Assembly (NCBI RefSeq): GCF_900100375.1
Contig: NZ_FNEZ01000003.1
Location: 282,183-346,182 of the forward strand
Length of the DNA stretch: 64,000 nt
Origin: Flavobacterium noncentrifugens
GTDB taxonomy: Bacteria > Bacteroidota > Bacteroidia > Flavobacteriales > Flavobacteriaceae
Direction: 5' to 3'
In this document: in pieces, positions 8,937 through 17,661 of the stretch
Layout: the number at the start of each line of letters is the position of its first letter
Numbering within the stretch: the first letter of the stretch is position 1
Position numbers and translations under genes: made by a program
The notes under the pieces: model-generated
Database searches by the model: none
What the model saw: only the letters and a program-made list of their open reading frames with translations
What the model was told of the DNA's origin: nothing

Positions 8937-9508
8937 TGGAAGATTTTATCCACATTGACAAGACTTTTGAAAAGGTTATTTATTTCGACAAAAAGATCAG
9001 CAACCGCGAATTCGATGGCTGTATTTTTAAAAATTGTGATTTCTCGAACAACATCTTCATGGAATGCATTTTCATTGATTGTGAGTTTATCGATTGCAAT
9101 CTGGCGATGGTGAAATTTCCGAATTCGAGTTTAAAAACGGTTGCTTTTAAAGACAGTAAGTTGCTCGGGATCCGTTTTGATGAATGCCAGGATTTCCTGT
9201 TTAGCGTGGGTTTTGAAGATTGCATGCTCGATTATTCCTGGTTTACCAACAAGAAACTGCAGAAAACAAAATTTGTAAATTCGTCGCTTAAAGGCGTGAA
9301 TTTTTCATCCGCCGATCTGACTTCTTCCGTTTTTGAAAATACAAATCTTGAAGGTGCTGTATTTGATGAAACGATTTTGGCCAGCGCCAATTTTTCTACT
9401 GCTTACAATTTTAAAATCGATCCTGAAAGCAACCCGATGCGAAAGGCTAAATTCGCCATGAGCGGCATTCCGGGGCTTTTAGAAAAGTATGACATTAAAA
9501 TCATTTAA
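8936..9508 (+). CDS. Pentapeptide-repeat protein
   Basis: 190 residues made largely of A(D/N)LxX-type five-residue repeats, for example DGCIFKNCDFSNNIFMECIF and the later SLKGVNFSSADLTSSVFENT, forming a right-handed quadrilateral beta-helix. The overall layout resembles Qnr/MfpA-like proteins, but pentapeptide proteins have many roles and I see nothing proving gyrase binding. Translationally coupled to the preceding gene through TAATG. Confidence 0.88.
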   Translation: MEDFIHIDKTFEKVIYFDKKISNREFDGCIFKNCDFSNNIFMECIFIDCEFIDCNLAMVKFPNSSLKTVAFKDSKLLGIRFDECQDFLFSVGFEDCMLDYSWFTNKKLQKTKFVNSSLKGVNFSSADLTSSVFENTNLEGAVFDETILASANFSTAYNFKIDPESNPMRKAKFAMSGIPGLLEKYDIKII

Positions 9509-9510
9509 TT

Positions 9511-10086
9511 ATGGAAGCAGCAAATTCCTATCTTGAAAGTGTCAGAAAACAGTTTTTATATTACAAAACACTGGGTGAAAAAGCGATGGCGCAACTGGAG
9601 CCTGAGCAGCTTTTTATTGCTGTAAATGATGACACAAACAGCATCGCCATCATTGTAAACCACATTTCGGGAAACATGCTGTCGCGCTGGACAGATTTTT
9701 TAAATTCCGATGGTGAAAAAACCTGGCGCAACCGCGACGCCGAATTTGAATCGGTTTTAACAACAAAAGAAGAAGTTTTAAATTGCTGGAACAAAGGCTG
9801 GAAATGCTTTTTTGATGCGATTGATCACTTAAAACCCGAACAGCTTTCAAAAGTTATTTACATTAGGAATGAAGGACACACTGTCGTGGAAGCGATCAAC
9901 CGGCAACTGGCTCATTATCCATATCATATAGGGCAGATTGTTTTTTATGCGAAAATGCTGAAACAATCGGAATGGGAAAGTTTGTCGATCCCGAAAAACA
10001 AATCGAACAATTACAATTCGGCGAAATTTGAGAAGGAAAAAGCGGTTCGGAATTTTACGGATGATGAACTGGAACGGCTGAAGTAA
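9511..10086 (+). CDS. DUF1572 / DinB-like protein
   Basis: 191 residues, helical. The segments SIAIIVNHISGNMLSRW and QLAHYPYHIGQIVFYAK carry the three histidines expected of the DinB-like four-helix metal-binding fold; the length fits DUF1572. Members may be metal- or bacillithiol-dependent transferases; the reaction here is not known. Last gene of the murQ run, two bases after the pentapeptide protein. Confidence 0.85.
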   Translation: MEAANSYLESVRKQFLYYKTLGEKAMAQLEPEQLFIAVNDDTNSIAIIVNHISGNMLSRWTDFLNSDGEKTWRNRDAEFESVLTTKEEVLNCWNKGWKCFFDAIDHLKPEQLSKVIYIRNEGHTVVEAINRQLAHYPYHIGQIVFYAKMLKQSEWESLSIPKNKSNNYNSAKFEKEKAVRNFTDDELERLK

Positions 10087-10230
10087 TGAATAATGAACAA
10101 TTAATAATTGTCATTTAATGAACATTTATTCCGCTGCGCTCCATACAGTTCGGCTATGCCTTGGGTGATAATGAATAATTAACTTGCAAGGCGAAGATGC
10201 GGTTAATAAAAATGCTGGTTTTGAAATGAC

Positions 10231-10329
10231 TGCCCTAGCCCCGATTGAAGTGGAAATCCTTTTTTATGATTTTGCTGCGCAGCGGAAAAATGTAAAAAAG
10301 ATTGCAGTGAAAAGCGGGAAATAGCTCCT
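10231..10329 (+). repeat. Dispersed palindromic element, family A, copy 1
   Basis: It starts GCCCTAGCCCCGATTG and ends GCGGGAAATAGCTCC. CTA/TAG and CCCG/CGGG can pair as the outer stem. The middle pairs ATC-C-TTTTTTA with TAAAAAAGAT and holds an inner GCTGCGCAGC palindrome. The internal loops carry related motifs (GATTGAAGTGGAAATCC and GATTGCAGTGAAAAGCG). It fills the gap between two forward genes. Other copies are at 15606, 20029, 26198 and 47081. Confidence 0.75.
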
Positions 10330-10341
10330 AAAAAAACAATT

Positions 10342-10713
10342 ATGAAAAAAATAATATTGCTGTTTTGTGCTTTTGCGATGGCTTCGTGCTATGAGGCGAA
10401 ACATGATTGTACCGATTTTAAGACCGGGAAATTTGTGTCGGAAGTGACCATCAATGGCGTGAAGAAATCGACGACTTCAATCCGCACCGATGCACTGGTC
10501 ATTGAGACTTATGAAGGAAAAACCGACACGGCAACGATTCGATGGGTGAATGATTGTGAGTATATTTTGCAGAAACTGCACCCGAAAAATATGGCCGAAA
10601 AGCAGGCAATCAGCATTCGGATTTTGACTACGTTGGAAAAAAAATATACTTTTGAGTTCGGAATTGTTGGCAGCGATGCCAGGCAAAAAGGAACTGCAAC
10701 ACAAATTAATTAA
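10342..10713 (+). CDS. Small lipoprotein
   Basis: 123 residues with a lipoprotein signal (lipobox MASC, Cys16). The mature part has mixed beta-rich sequence with two more cysteines (DCTDF, NDCEY) that could form a disulfide. Similar small flavobacterial proteins exist as conserved hypotheticals. It lies eight bases before the TerC gene and probably shares its transcript. Confidence 0.75.
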   Translation: MKKIILLFCAFAMASCYEAKHDCTDFKTGKFVSEVTINGVKKSTTSIRTDALVIETYEGKTDTATIRWVNDCEYILQKLHPKNMAEKQAISIRILTTLEKKYTFEFGIVGSDARQKGTATQIN

Positions 10714-10721
10714 TCAATTAC

Positions 10722-11495
10722 ATGGAAATTTTTTCAAATCCCAATGCGTGGATCGCTTTACTGACACTGACTTTTTTAGAAATCGTACTTGGAATCGACA
10801 ACATCATTTTTATCTCGATCGTTACCGGAAAATTGCCTGAGGAAAAACGCAAAAAAGCGACTAAACTCGGAATGTTTTTAGCGATGTTTATGCGGATATT
10901 ACTGCTTTTCGGAGTCACTTTACTCATTGCGATGAAAGAGCCATGGTTTAGTTTTGACTGGGGATTTCTAAGTGCACGGGTTTCGGGGCAGAGCGTGATT
11001 TTGCTTTTGGGCGGACTGTTTTTAATTTACAAAAGCACCAAGGAAATCCATGAAAAGGTTGACAATAAAGGCGAAGAGGAAAAAAGTATCGGGCAAAAAG
11101 CAAAAGCCACTTTTGGAAATGTGATCGTGCAGATTATCCTGATCGACATTGTATTTTCGATCGACAGTATTTTAACTGCGGTTGGAATGACCAATGGCGT
11201 TGCAGGTTCATTGTATATTATGATCGCTGCAGTCGTCATTTCAGTATTTATCATGATGCAGTTTGCGGTTCCTGTCGGGAATTTTGTGAACAAAAATCCG
11301 TCCATTCAAATTTTAGGATTGGCATTTTTAATTCTGATCGGATTGATGCTGATTACCGAAGCCGCGCATTTGTCGAACGCTTTGGTCTTTGGAGATCATG
11401 TTACGCCGCTGCCGAAAGGTTATTTATACTTTGCGATTGCATTCTCTTTATTGGTCGAATTGATAAATATGAAAATGGGGAAAAAGAAGAAATAA
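10722..11495 (+). CDS. TerC-family integral membrane protein
   Basis: 257 residues with about seven membrane helices. The signature LEIVLGIDNIIFISI near residues 19-33 and its repeat IILIDIVFSIDSILTAVG near 138-155 contain the paired acidic residues thought to bind metal in TerC proteins. Family members are linked to tellurite resistance and to manganese export. Followed by a strong terminator at 11521-11550. Confidence 0.92.
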   Translation: MEIFSNPNAWIALLTLTFLEIVLGIDNIIFISIVTGKLPEEKRKKATKLGMFLAMFMRILLLFGVTLLIAMKEPWFSFDWGFLSARVSGQSVILLLGGLFLIYKSTKEIHEKVDNKGEEEKSIGQKAKATFGNVIVQIILIDIVFSIDSILTAVGMTNGVAGSLYIMIAAVVISVFIMMQFAVPVGNFVNKNPSIQILGLAFLILIGLMLITEAAHLSNALVFGDHVTPLPKGYLYFAIAFSLLVELINMKMGKKKK

Positions 11496-11520
11496 TAAAT
11501 AATGTATTCTTTATCTATAA

Positions 11521-11550
11521 AAAATGCTTCAAAATTTGAAGCATTTTTTT
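11521..11550 (+). terminator. Rho-independent terminator after the TerC gene
   Basis: ATGCTTC pairs with GAAGCAT around an A/T loop and is followed by seven T residues. Confidence 0.85.
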
Positions 11551-11689
11551 GCAATACTGACAAATCATTAATTATTCATTGTTAATTATTCATTGACTAT
11601 GAAACTTTATAAGATTTCCGAGTCAGGCTGTAACCCTTTTACAGTCGATTTTCCTGAATTTTACACTTCACCAAAAAAATCGGAAAGTC

Positions 11690-12154
11690 ATGAAAAATCT
11701 AATTATAATTTGTTCACTTGCATTGTTTGCGATTTCCTGCAAGCAAACTGCAAACGAAGCTGGAGTTGTCGATGATTCCAAGCAAACCACGATAGATTCG
11801 ATGAATGTCGTCATGGAAAAGCAAAAAGCCGAAATCGCGAAACAAAAAACCATTGATTCCATGCAGGCGGTTGCCGATAATAAAAAAGAAAGAACAGTTG
11901 TCGTGCATCAGGCTGCGGCTACACAGGCATCAGCAGCTCCCGAAGCCAAGAAAAAAGGCTGGAGCGGCGCAGCTAAAGGCGCAGTGATCGGAGCTGGAGT
12001 TGGAGCCGTAACCGGTGCGATTGTGAACAAACACAATTCGGGTGCCGGAGCTGTAATCGGAGGATTGGCCGGAGCGGGCGTTGGAGCCGGAACCGGAGCG
12101 ATCATAGACTCTCAAAAGAAAAAGAAAGAAGATGAAAAAAATCAGAATAAATAG
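11690..12154 (+). CDS. Glycine-zipper lipoprotein
   Basis: 154 residues. A lipoprotein signal ends at the lipobox AISC (Cys17). A charged coiled-coil-like stretch (about 30-70) is followed by a glycine/alanine-rich segment (about 90-140) with GAxxGAxxG spacing, typical of glycine-zipper membrane-associated domains, and a lysine-rich tail. Probably outer-membrane anchored; function unknown. The ORF starting at 11593 in another frame is not coding. A terminator follows at 12161-12188. Confidence 0.82.
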   Translation: MKNLIIICSLALFAISCKQTANEAGVVDDSKQTTIDSMNVVMEKQKAEIAKQKTIDSMQAVADNKKERTVVVHQAAATQASAAPEAKKKGWSGAAKGAVIGAGVGAVTGAIVNKHNSGAGAVIGGLAGAGVGAGTGAIIDSQKKKKEDEKNQNK

Positions 12155-12160
12155 AAACAC

Positions 12161-12188
12161 AAAAAACGCTCATTTATGGGCGTTTTTT
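12161..12188 (+). terminator. Terminator after the glycine-zipper lipoprotein
   Basis: AAAAAACGC pairs with GCGTTTTTT around a ten-base loop; the T-run on the 3' side suits an intrinsic terminator. Confidence 0.8.
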
Positions 12189-12261
12189 CATTTTACGAAG
12201 CCGTTACAATAACGTATCAATTTCAAAATCATCACCTAACACCACACTAAAAGCTTAGCCC

Positions 12262-12269
12262 TAAATTTG
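12262..12269 (+). promoter_or_regulatory. -7 box (TAAATTTG)
   Basis: Consensus TAnnTTTG 14 bases before the ATG at 12284, which implies a very short leader. Confidence 0.55.
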
Positions 12270-12283
12270 TAAAAAAGAATGCC

Positions 12284-12757
12284 ATGAAAATATTCAACAG
12301 CCTTTTGATCCTTTTTGCAGTTTCCGTTTTAACGGGCTGCACTCAGCAAAAAAGCATTTTCGAATTGAAAAGCGAAATGTTGAACGAGACAACAAATCTC
12401 GAACAAAACATCTTAAATCTTCGAAAATCCGTATCCGAAAATTCGCCTAAAAAAGAAATTTCGAAGTTGTACAAAAAAACAAAATTGCAGTACAAAAAAG
12501 TAGAATGGGCAATGGAATGTTTCCTGCCTGAAATATTGGATTCGGAATCTGCATCAAGTCAGGCTGACAATCAAAGTATTTATTTTGCCCAGAAAGATTT
12601 TTCCGCTTTGGATAAAATGATGTCGTGCCAAAATATTTCCATGGATAAAAATTCGCTGCTGCAGCAAATTGACAACCTGCTCGACAACAACCGGAACACG
12701 ACAGCCTATCTCGACAGTATCGATATGGGCCAAACCGAATTGTCTGCCAACGAATAA
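12284..12757 (+). CDS. Small lipoprotein resembling the N-terminal helical part of Bacteroidetes cytochrome-c peroxidases
   Basis: 157 residues with a lipobox (LTGC, Cys19). The helical segment around KLYKKTKLQYKKVEWAMEC matches my recollection of the N-terminal region of Bacteroidetes di-heme cytochrome-c peroxidases (pattern YKKxEWAxEYFxP). No CxxCH heme motif is present and the gene ends with its own terminator, so this is a stand-alone helical domain or a remnant. The homology is inferred by eye. Confidence 0.7.
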   Translation: MKIFNSLLILFAVSVLTGCTQQKSIFELKSEMLNETTNLEQNILNLRKSVSENSPKKEISKLYKKTKLQYKKVEWAMECFLPEILDSESASSQADNQSIYFAQKDFSALDKMMSCQNISMDKNSLLQQIDNLLDNNRNTTAYLDSIDMGQTELSANE

Positions 12758-12776
12758 ACCCATATAGCTACAATGT

Positions 12777-12804
12777 AAACGCCCGATAATTCACCGGGCG
12801 TTTT
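12777..12804 (+). terminator. Terminator hairpin
   Basis: AACGCCCG pairs with CGGGCGTT around an eight-base loop and is followed by TTC. It ends the lipoprotein gene at 12757. Confidence 0.75.
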
Positions 12805-12822
12805 CATTATAGCAATTTTTTT

Positions 12823-12866
12823 GAACCATTAAGAGCTTAATGTAACTTAATTTCTTGATGGTTTAA
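12823..12866. repeat. Hairpin repeat family B, copy 1 (AACCATTAAG type)
   Basis: AACCATTAAGA at the left pairs with TCTTGATGGTT at the right (one G-U pair), with TTAA/TTAA inside. It sits between two convergent genes (12757 forward end, 12874 reverse end). A closely related, longer copy is at 37071-37128, also between convergent genes. Confidence 0.65.
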
Positions 12867-12873
12867 AATTTTA

Positions 12874-15522
12874 TCAATCTAATGACAAAACGATTTGTCC
12901 GTCATCATCGGTTTCCGTATCGGGTAAATCTTCCTCCGAAATTGGCGTCGGTTCCGGAATTTCTTCTACAGGAATTTCATAATGCAACGGTTCCAGTAAG
13001 TTGACTTGCTTGAGTTTATCAGCCGTTAGTTGGTTTCCAAGCGCTTTAAATCCTTTGACAGCTATGAATGCTTCGACATCTACGACCTGGTTTTCTTTTT
13101 GGACGCCTTTAATTTTCGTAAAAACCAATTCGGCCACCGGACGGTAATCTGTAGCGACGATTTCAAGTTGTGAATTTGGATGTTCTGTGATGAAAATTTC
13201 TTCTTTGTTTTCGGTTTCAACCAAAAATCTTTTGATGTAATAACGCTCTTTTTCGCCGTCGTAATATATCGCAGAAATAGGCTTATTCGGAATCCATTTT
13301 TCTAAAATAACCATGTCTTCGTCGAAATGCGTCGACAATTCCGGAATGATCACTTTTAATTTTCCTGCAGATGAAACGACGAGGATTTTATCGCTTGGGC
13401 GGAATTCACCCAACAATTCACCGCGCGCATCGGTATTTAATTTCTGAACCGTATCGTCAAACCAGATTTTTCTCGGCAGTAAAGTCGAAATTCCTTTTTC
13501 CTTGAGTTCGATCTTCTTGATAGGGTATTTGCTGACGAGATTTCCTTTAGAAGCGCGGCCTTTGATCGCAATATTCGCAAAATCGACATCCCATTTTAAT
13601 TTCTTTATGCTTCCGATCTGGCGCAGTAAAATCGTAATCACTTCGGCTTCCCCATTCGGATTGCACGAAAAATACAATGTTTGCGAGCCTTTGGTTTCAT
13701 TAGTTAAATCGTACAATTTGTCACGCGTAATTCCCGAAACATTGAATCGTTTAATATACGACGGCCCGGATTTTCCATCGCGGTAAATCATATTGTAAAT
13801 CGTGCGTTTGTCGGTTTTATCGAAAACGGCAACATGAATGATGTCTTTTCCAACAAATGTTTTGGCGTCGACTTTTGTGACCATCATATTTCCGTCGCGC
13901 AGAAATACGATAATATCATCAATATCAGAACAATCGGCGACAAATTCGTCTTTTTTAAGGCTCGTGCCCACGAAACCTTCTTCACGATTGACGTATAATT
14001 TGGTGTTGCGAAGAATGACTTTTGTCGCTTCGATATTGTCGAAAATACGAAGTTCAGTTTGGCGTTCGCGGCCTTTTCCGTATTTCTCTTTTAATTTTGT
14101 AAAATAGGCAATTGCAAAGTCGATCAAATGTTCGAGATCGTGTTTTACCTGTTCGATCTCACCCTCAAGCGCTTCTATTTTTTCCTGGGCTTTGTTGCTG
14201 TCAAATTTCGAAATGCGCATGATGCGGATTTCGAGCAAACGCAAAATATCGTCTTCGGTAACGGCCCTTTTTAAATGCTTGGTAAATGGCTTCAAACCTT
14301 CATCAACCGCAGATATGACGCCTTCTCTCGTAGTTTCTTCTTCAATTAAACGGTAAATCCTGTTTTCGATGAAAATCCGCTCGAGCGAAAGAAAATGCCA
14401 TTGCTCGTCGAGTTCCGATAATCTGAGTTCAAGTTCCTGTTTTAATAAATCGACGGTTCGATGTGTCGAAATTTTGAGCATGTGCGACACGCCAACAAAT
14501 AGCGGTTTGTTGTCTTCAATGACACAGCCTAACGGTGCAACCGAAGTCTCACAAGCCGTAAACGCAAATAAAGCATCAATGGTTTTATCGGGAGAAACGC
14601 CTGGAAATAAGTGGATTAAAATCTCGACTTCTGCAGCGGTATTGTCTTCTATTTTTTTGATTTTGATCTTGCCTTTCTCGTTCGCTTTCAGGATGCTGTC
14701 GATCAAAGTGGTTGTATTTGTCGAAAACGGAATTTGCGTAATGGCTAAAGTCGATTTATCGAACTGCGAAATTTTCGCCCGAACGCGAACACGCCCGCCG
14801 CGCATGCCGTCATTGTAATTCGACACATCGGCGATTCCGGCAGTCTGGAAATCCGGAAAAATCTGGAACGGTTTGCCTTTTAATATTTTGATCGACGCAT
14901 CGATGAGCTCGTTGAAATTGTGCGGCAACACTTTCGTGGATAAGCCCACGGCAATTCCCTCGGCACCTGACGCCAATAGTAATGGGAATTTTACCGGAAG
15001 ATTGTTCGGTTCCGCACGACGTCCATCGTATGAAACGCCCCAATCGGTGATTTTCGGACTGTATAAAACTTCGAGGGCAAACTTTGACAAACGCGCTTCA
15101 ATATAACGGGAAGCCGCCGCGCCGTCACCGGTTAAAATATTTCCCCAGTTTCCCTGCGTGTCGATCAAAAGTTCCTTCTGCCCGATTTGCACCATCGCAT
15201 CTCCAATACTTGCGTCACCGTGCGGATGGTACTGCATCGTATGCCCAACAACATTCGCCACTTTGTTGTAGCGTCCGTCGTCGAGTTCCTTGAGCGAGTG
15301 CATGATCCGGCGCTGAACGGGTTTAAAACCGTCTTCGATCGCAGGAACGGCGCGCTCTAAGATCACATACGAAGCATAGTCGAGAAACCAGTCTTTGTAC
15401 ATTCCGGTGACTTTCGTAATCGTATCTTCGGGGTTTTCGTCGTTTTCATAGAAATGCTGGCTGCTTGAAGAGGATTCTTCTTGCGGCAGGTCGTTTACAT
15501 TCAAATCTTCTTCTTCGTCCAT
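12874..15522 (-). CDS. parC: DNA topoisomerase IV subunit A
   Basis: 882 residues from the ATG at 15522; the frame extends to a TTG at 15540 that lies within a short repeat and is unlikely to be used. The breakage-reunion domain has the catalytic Tyr140 in AAASRYIEARL and the HPHGD motif at about 99-103. The GyrA-box of gyrase is not seen in the C-terminal domain, supporting ParC over GyrA. The acidic C-terminal tail is typical of the group. It pairs with ParE just upstream to decatenate chromosomes. The 172-base gap between parE and parC contains a family A repeat. Confidence 0.93.
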   Translation of the reverse strand: MDEEEDLNVNDLPQEESSSSSQHFYENDENPEDTITKVTGMYKDWFLDYASYVILERAVPAIEDGFKPVQRRIMHSLKELDDGRYNKVANVVGHTMQYHPHGDASIGDAMVQIGQKELLIDTQGNWGNILTGDGAAASRYIEARLSKFALEVLYSPKITDWGVSYDGRRAEPNNLPVKFPLLLASGAEGIAVGLSTKVLPHNFNELIDASIKILKGKPFQIFPDFQTAGIADVSNYNDGMRGGRVRVRAKISQFDKSTLAITQIPFSTNTTTLIDSILKANEKGKIKIKKIEDNTAAEVEILIHLFPGVSPDKTIDALFAFTACETSVAPLGCVIEDNKPLFVGVSHMLKISTHRTVDLLKQELELRLSELDEQWHFLSLERIFIENRIYRLIEEETTREGVISAVDEGLKPFTKHLKRAVTEDDILRLLEIRIMRISKFDSNKAQEKIEALEGEIEQVKHDLEHLIDFAIAYFTKLKEKYGKGRERQTELRIFDNIEATKVILRNTKLYVNREEGFVGTSLKKDEFVADCSDIDDIIVFLRDGNMMVTKVDAKTFVGKDIIHVAVFDKTDKRTIYNMIYRDGKSGPSYIKRFNVSGITRDKLYDLTNETKGSQTLYFSCNPNGEAEVITILLRQIGSIKKLKWDVDFANIAIKGRASKGNLVSKYPIKKIELKEKGISTLLPRKIWFDDTVQKLNTDARGELLGEFRPSDKILVVSSAGKLKVIIPELSTHFDEDMVILEKWIPNKPISAIYYDGEKERYYIKRFLVETENKEEIFITEHPNSQLEIVATDYRPVAELVFTKIKGVQKENQVVDVEAFIAVKGFKALGNQLTADKLKQVNLLEPLHYEIPVEEIPEPTPISEEDLPDTETDDDGQIVLSLD

Positions 15523-15523
15523 A

Positions 15524-15575
15524 TTTTTGTCGAAAGTCAAATGTCGAAAGTCGAATGGATTGGACTTTCAGATTT
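15524..15575. repeat. Imperfect inverted repeat of GACTTTCGAC type
   Basis: GTCAAATGTCGAAAGTC (15537-15553) pairs imperfectly with GACTTTCAGATTTTGAC (15564-15580). GACTTTCGAC-like words recur at 22439-22454, upstream of the acyl-CoA reductase. It overlaps the region just upstream of the parC start. Confidence 0.4.
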
Positions 15576-15605
15576 TGACAACTTATTTGATTATTAGTTC
15601 CCATT

Positions 15606-15678
15606 GCAGCCCCGATTGTAGCGGCATCCTTTTGTCCCGCAGGGAAAAAGATACAGCGAAAAGCGGGAAATGTCTGCC
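15606..15678 (+). repeat. Dispersed palindromic element, family A, copy 2
   Basis: The shortest copy. Outer GCAG/CTGC and CCCG/CGGG stems flank GATTGTAGCGG and GATACAGCGAAAAGCG; the centre pairs CTTTT with AAAAAG around TCCC-GCA-GGGA. It lies in the parE-parC intergenic gap, read on the strand opposite to those genes. Confidence 0.7.
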
Positions 15679-15694
15679 CAAATGTTATTGTTAA

Positions 15695-17548
15695 TTATTC
15701 TGCAACCGCATCAAGTTCAACTTTCAAATTATTGATGATGAATTCCTGTCGATCAGGCGTATTTTTGCCCATATAAAACTCTAAAAGCGTTTCAATCGAC
15801 GTGTTTTTATCGAGCATAATCGGGTCGAGGCGAATGTCTTCCCCAATAAAAAACTGGAACTCATTCGGCGAAATTTCACCCAAACCTTTAAATCGCGTGA
15901 TCTCTGGTTTTGGTTTTAATTTTTCCATCGCATCGCGGCGTTCCTGATCAGAATAACAATAAATCGTTTCCTTTTTATTTCGGATGCGGAACAGCGGTGT
16001 TTGCAGAATATACAAATGGTTTTCTTTGATCAATTCCGGGAAAAACTGCAAGAAAAACGTGATCAGCAACAACCGGATGTGCATGCCATCGACATCGGCA
16101 TCGGTGGCGATGACGATCTTGTTGTAGCGCAGGTTTTCCATGTCGTCCTCAATATCCAGAGCCGCTTGCAGCAAATTGAATTCTTCGTTTTCATAGACGA
16201 TTTTTTTCGTCATGCCGTACGAATTCAGCGGTTTTCCACGCAAACTAAAAACCGCTTGGGTATTGACATCGCGCGATTTAGTAATTGATCCTGAAGCCGA
16301 ATCTCCTTCAGTGATGAAAAGCGTACTTTCTAAACTTTTCGGATTTTTGATATCGGTTAAATGCACGCGGCAATCGCGCAGTTTTTTGTTGTGCAGACTG
16401 GATTTTTTTGCGCGGTCTTTGGCCAGTTTCCTGATGCCGGAAAGTTCTTTCCGTTCGCGTTCGGCCTGCAGGATCTTGCGTTGCAAAGCGTCGGCGGTTT
16501 CAGGGTTTTTATGTAAATAATTGTCTAATTTATTTTTGACAAAATCGTTAACGAATGTACGCACAGAAGGCAAATCCGGACCAATATCTGTCGAACCGAG
16601 TTTGGTTTTCGTCTGTGATTCAAACACCGGTTCCATAACTTTGATGCTCACTGCGCTGACGATCGATTTTCGCACATCCGAAGCTTCAAAGCCTTTGTTG
16701 TAAAACTCGCGGATGGTTTTTACGATCGCTTCACGAAAAGCCGCGAGGTGCGTTCCGCCCTGGGTCGTATTTTGCCCGTTGACAAACGAATGGTATTCTT
16801 CTGAATATTGGCTTTTGCTGTGTGTAATGGCAATTTCGATATCATCGCCTTTGAGGTGAATGATCGGATATTCAAGGTCGTCGGCGTGAATATTTTCTTC
16901 TAAAAGATCCTTCAATCCGTTTTCAGAATAGAATTTTTCGCCGTTGTAAATGATCGTCAAACCGTTGTTCAGATAGCAGTAATTCTTGAGCATCTTGATG
17001 ATGTACTCGTTCCTGAACTTGTAATTTTTAAAGATCGCTTCGTCTGGAATGAAAATGACTTTCGTTCCTTTGCGCTTTGTCGTATCGATAATGTCTTCTT
17101 CGACAGTCAGGTTTCCGGCTGAAAATTCGGCTGCTTTTTGCTTGTCGTCACGCACCGATTCTACGCGAAAATAATTTGAAAGTGCATTCACTGCTTTGGT
17201 TCCAACACCGTTTAATCCGACAGATTTTTTAAACGCCAGTGAATCGTATTTTCCACCAGTATTCATTTTCGAAACCACATCGATGACTTTTCCAAGCGGG
17301 ATACCACGGCCATAATCGCGTACTGAAACCGTTTTGTCGCGAATCGTGACTTCAATAGTTTTTCCCGCACCCATCACGAACTCATCGATACAGTTGTCCA
17401 TGACTTCTTTCAATAAAATATAAATCCCGTCGTCAGGCGAAGAACCGTCGCCGAGTTTCCCGATGTACATTCCTGGGCGCATTCGGATGTGCTCTTTCCA
17501 GTCGAGTGAACGGATATTGTCTTCGGTATATTGATTTTCTTCTGACAT
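15695..17548 (-). CDS. parE: DNA topoisomerase IV subunit B
   Basis: 617 residues. The GHKL ATPase domain is at the N-terminus ([10 protein letters not shown], then [14 protein letters not shown]). The TOPRIM domain shows EGDSASGS near residue 415 and [13 protein letters not shown] near 490, the acidic cluster that holds Mg2+ for cleavage. The size fits ParE rather than the longer GyrB of some lineages. It is transcribed ahead of parC. The C-terminal residues are ordinary for the family. Confidence 0.94.
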   Translation of the reverse strand: MSEENQYTEDNIRSLDWKEHIRMRPGMYIGKLGDGSSPDDGIYILLKEVMDNCIDEFVMGAGKTIEVTIRDKTVSVRDYGRGIPLGKVIDVVSKMNTGGKYDSLAFKKSVGLNGVGTKAVNALSNYFRVESVRDDKQKAAEFSAGNLTVEEDIIDTTKRKGTKVIFIPDEAIFKNYKFRNEYIIKMLKNYCYLNNGLTIIYNGEKFYSENGLKDLLEENIHADDLEYPIIHLKGDDIEIAITHSKSQYSEEYHSFVNGQNTTQGGTHLAAFREAIVKTIREFYNKGFEASDVRKSIVSAVSIKVMEPVFESQTKTKLGSTDIGPDLPSVRTFVNDFVKNKLDNYLHKNPETADALQRKILQAERERKELSGIRKLAKDRAKKSSLHNKKLRDCRVHLTDIKNPKSLESTLFITEGDSASGSITKSRDVNTQAVFSLRGKPLNSYGMTKKIVYENEEFNLLQAALDIEDDMENLRYNKIVIATDADVDGMHIRLLLITFFLQFFPELIKENHLYILQTPLFRIRNKKETIYCYSDQERRDAMEKLKPKPEITRFKGLGEISPNEFQFFIGEDIRLDPIMLDKNTSIETLLEFYMGKNTPDRQEFIINNLKVELDAVAE

Positions 17549-17661
17549 TTTTAAATTATCGATTTTCAGCTAATATAGTGCATGCCGCCAATAATTGAAA
17601 GGGTTCGGAAAGAAAGTTATCAATACGATATTGACAAAAAATAGTGCTTTTGAAGCGAAAA

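Noticed and set aside
8936..9508. Qnr-type quinolone resistance protein
   Set aside because: Only the pentapeptide-repeat fold is visible; nothing specific to Qnr loops can be shown.
10084..11595. A/T-rich ATTAATTATTCATT words at 10087-10120 and 11568-11595
   Set aside because: They may be a short dispersed repeat, but at this base composition two similar low-complexity words are weak evidence.
11593..11775. 60-codon ORF ahead of the glycine-zipper lipoprotein
   Set aside because: Overlaps the lipoprotein signal in another frame; no family or signal features.
14369..14818. 149-codon forward ORF inside parC
   Set aside because: Antisense to a conserved domain of parC; no family features.
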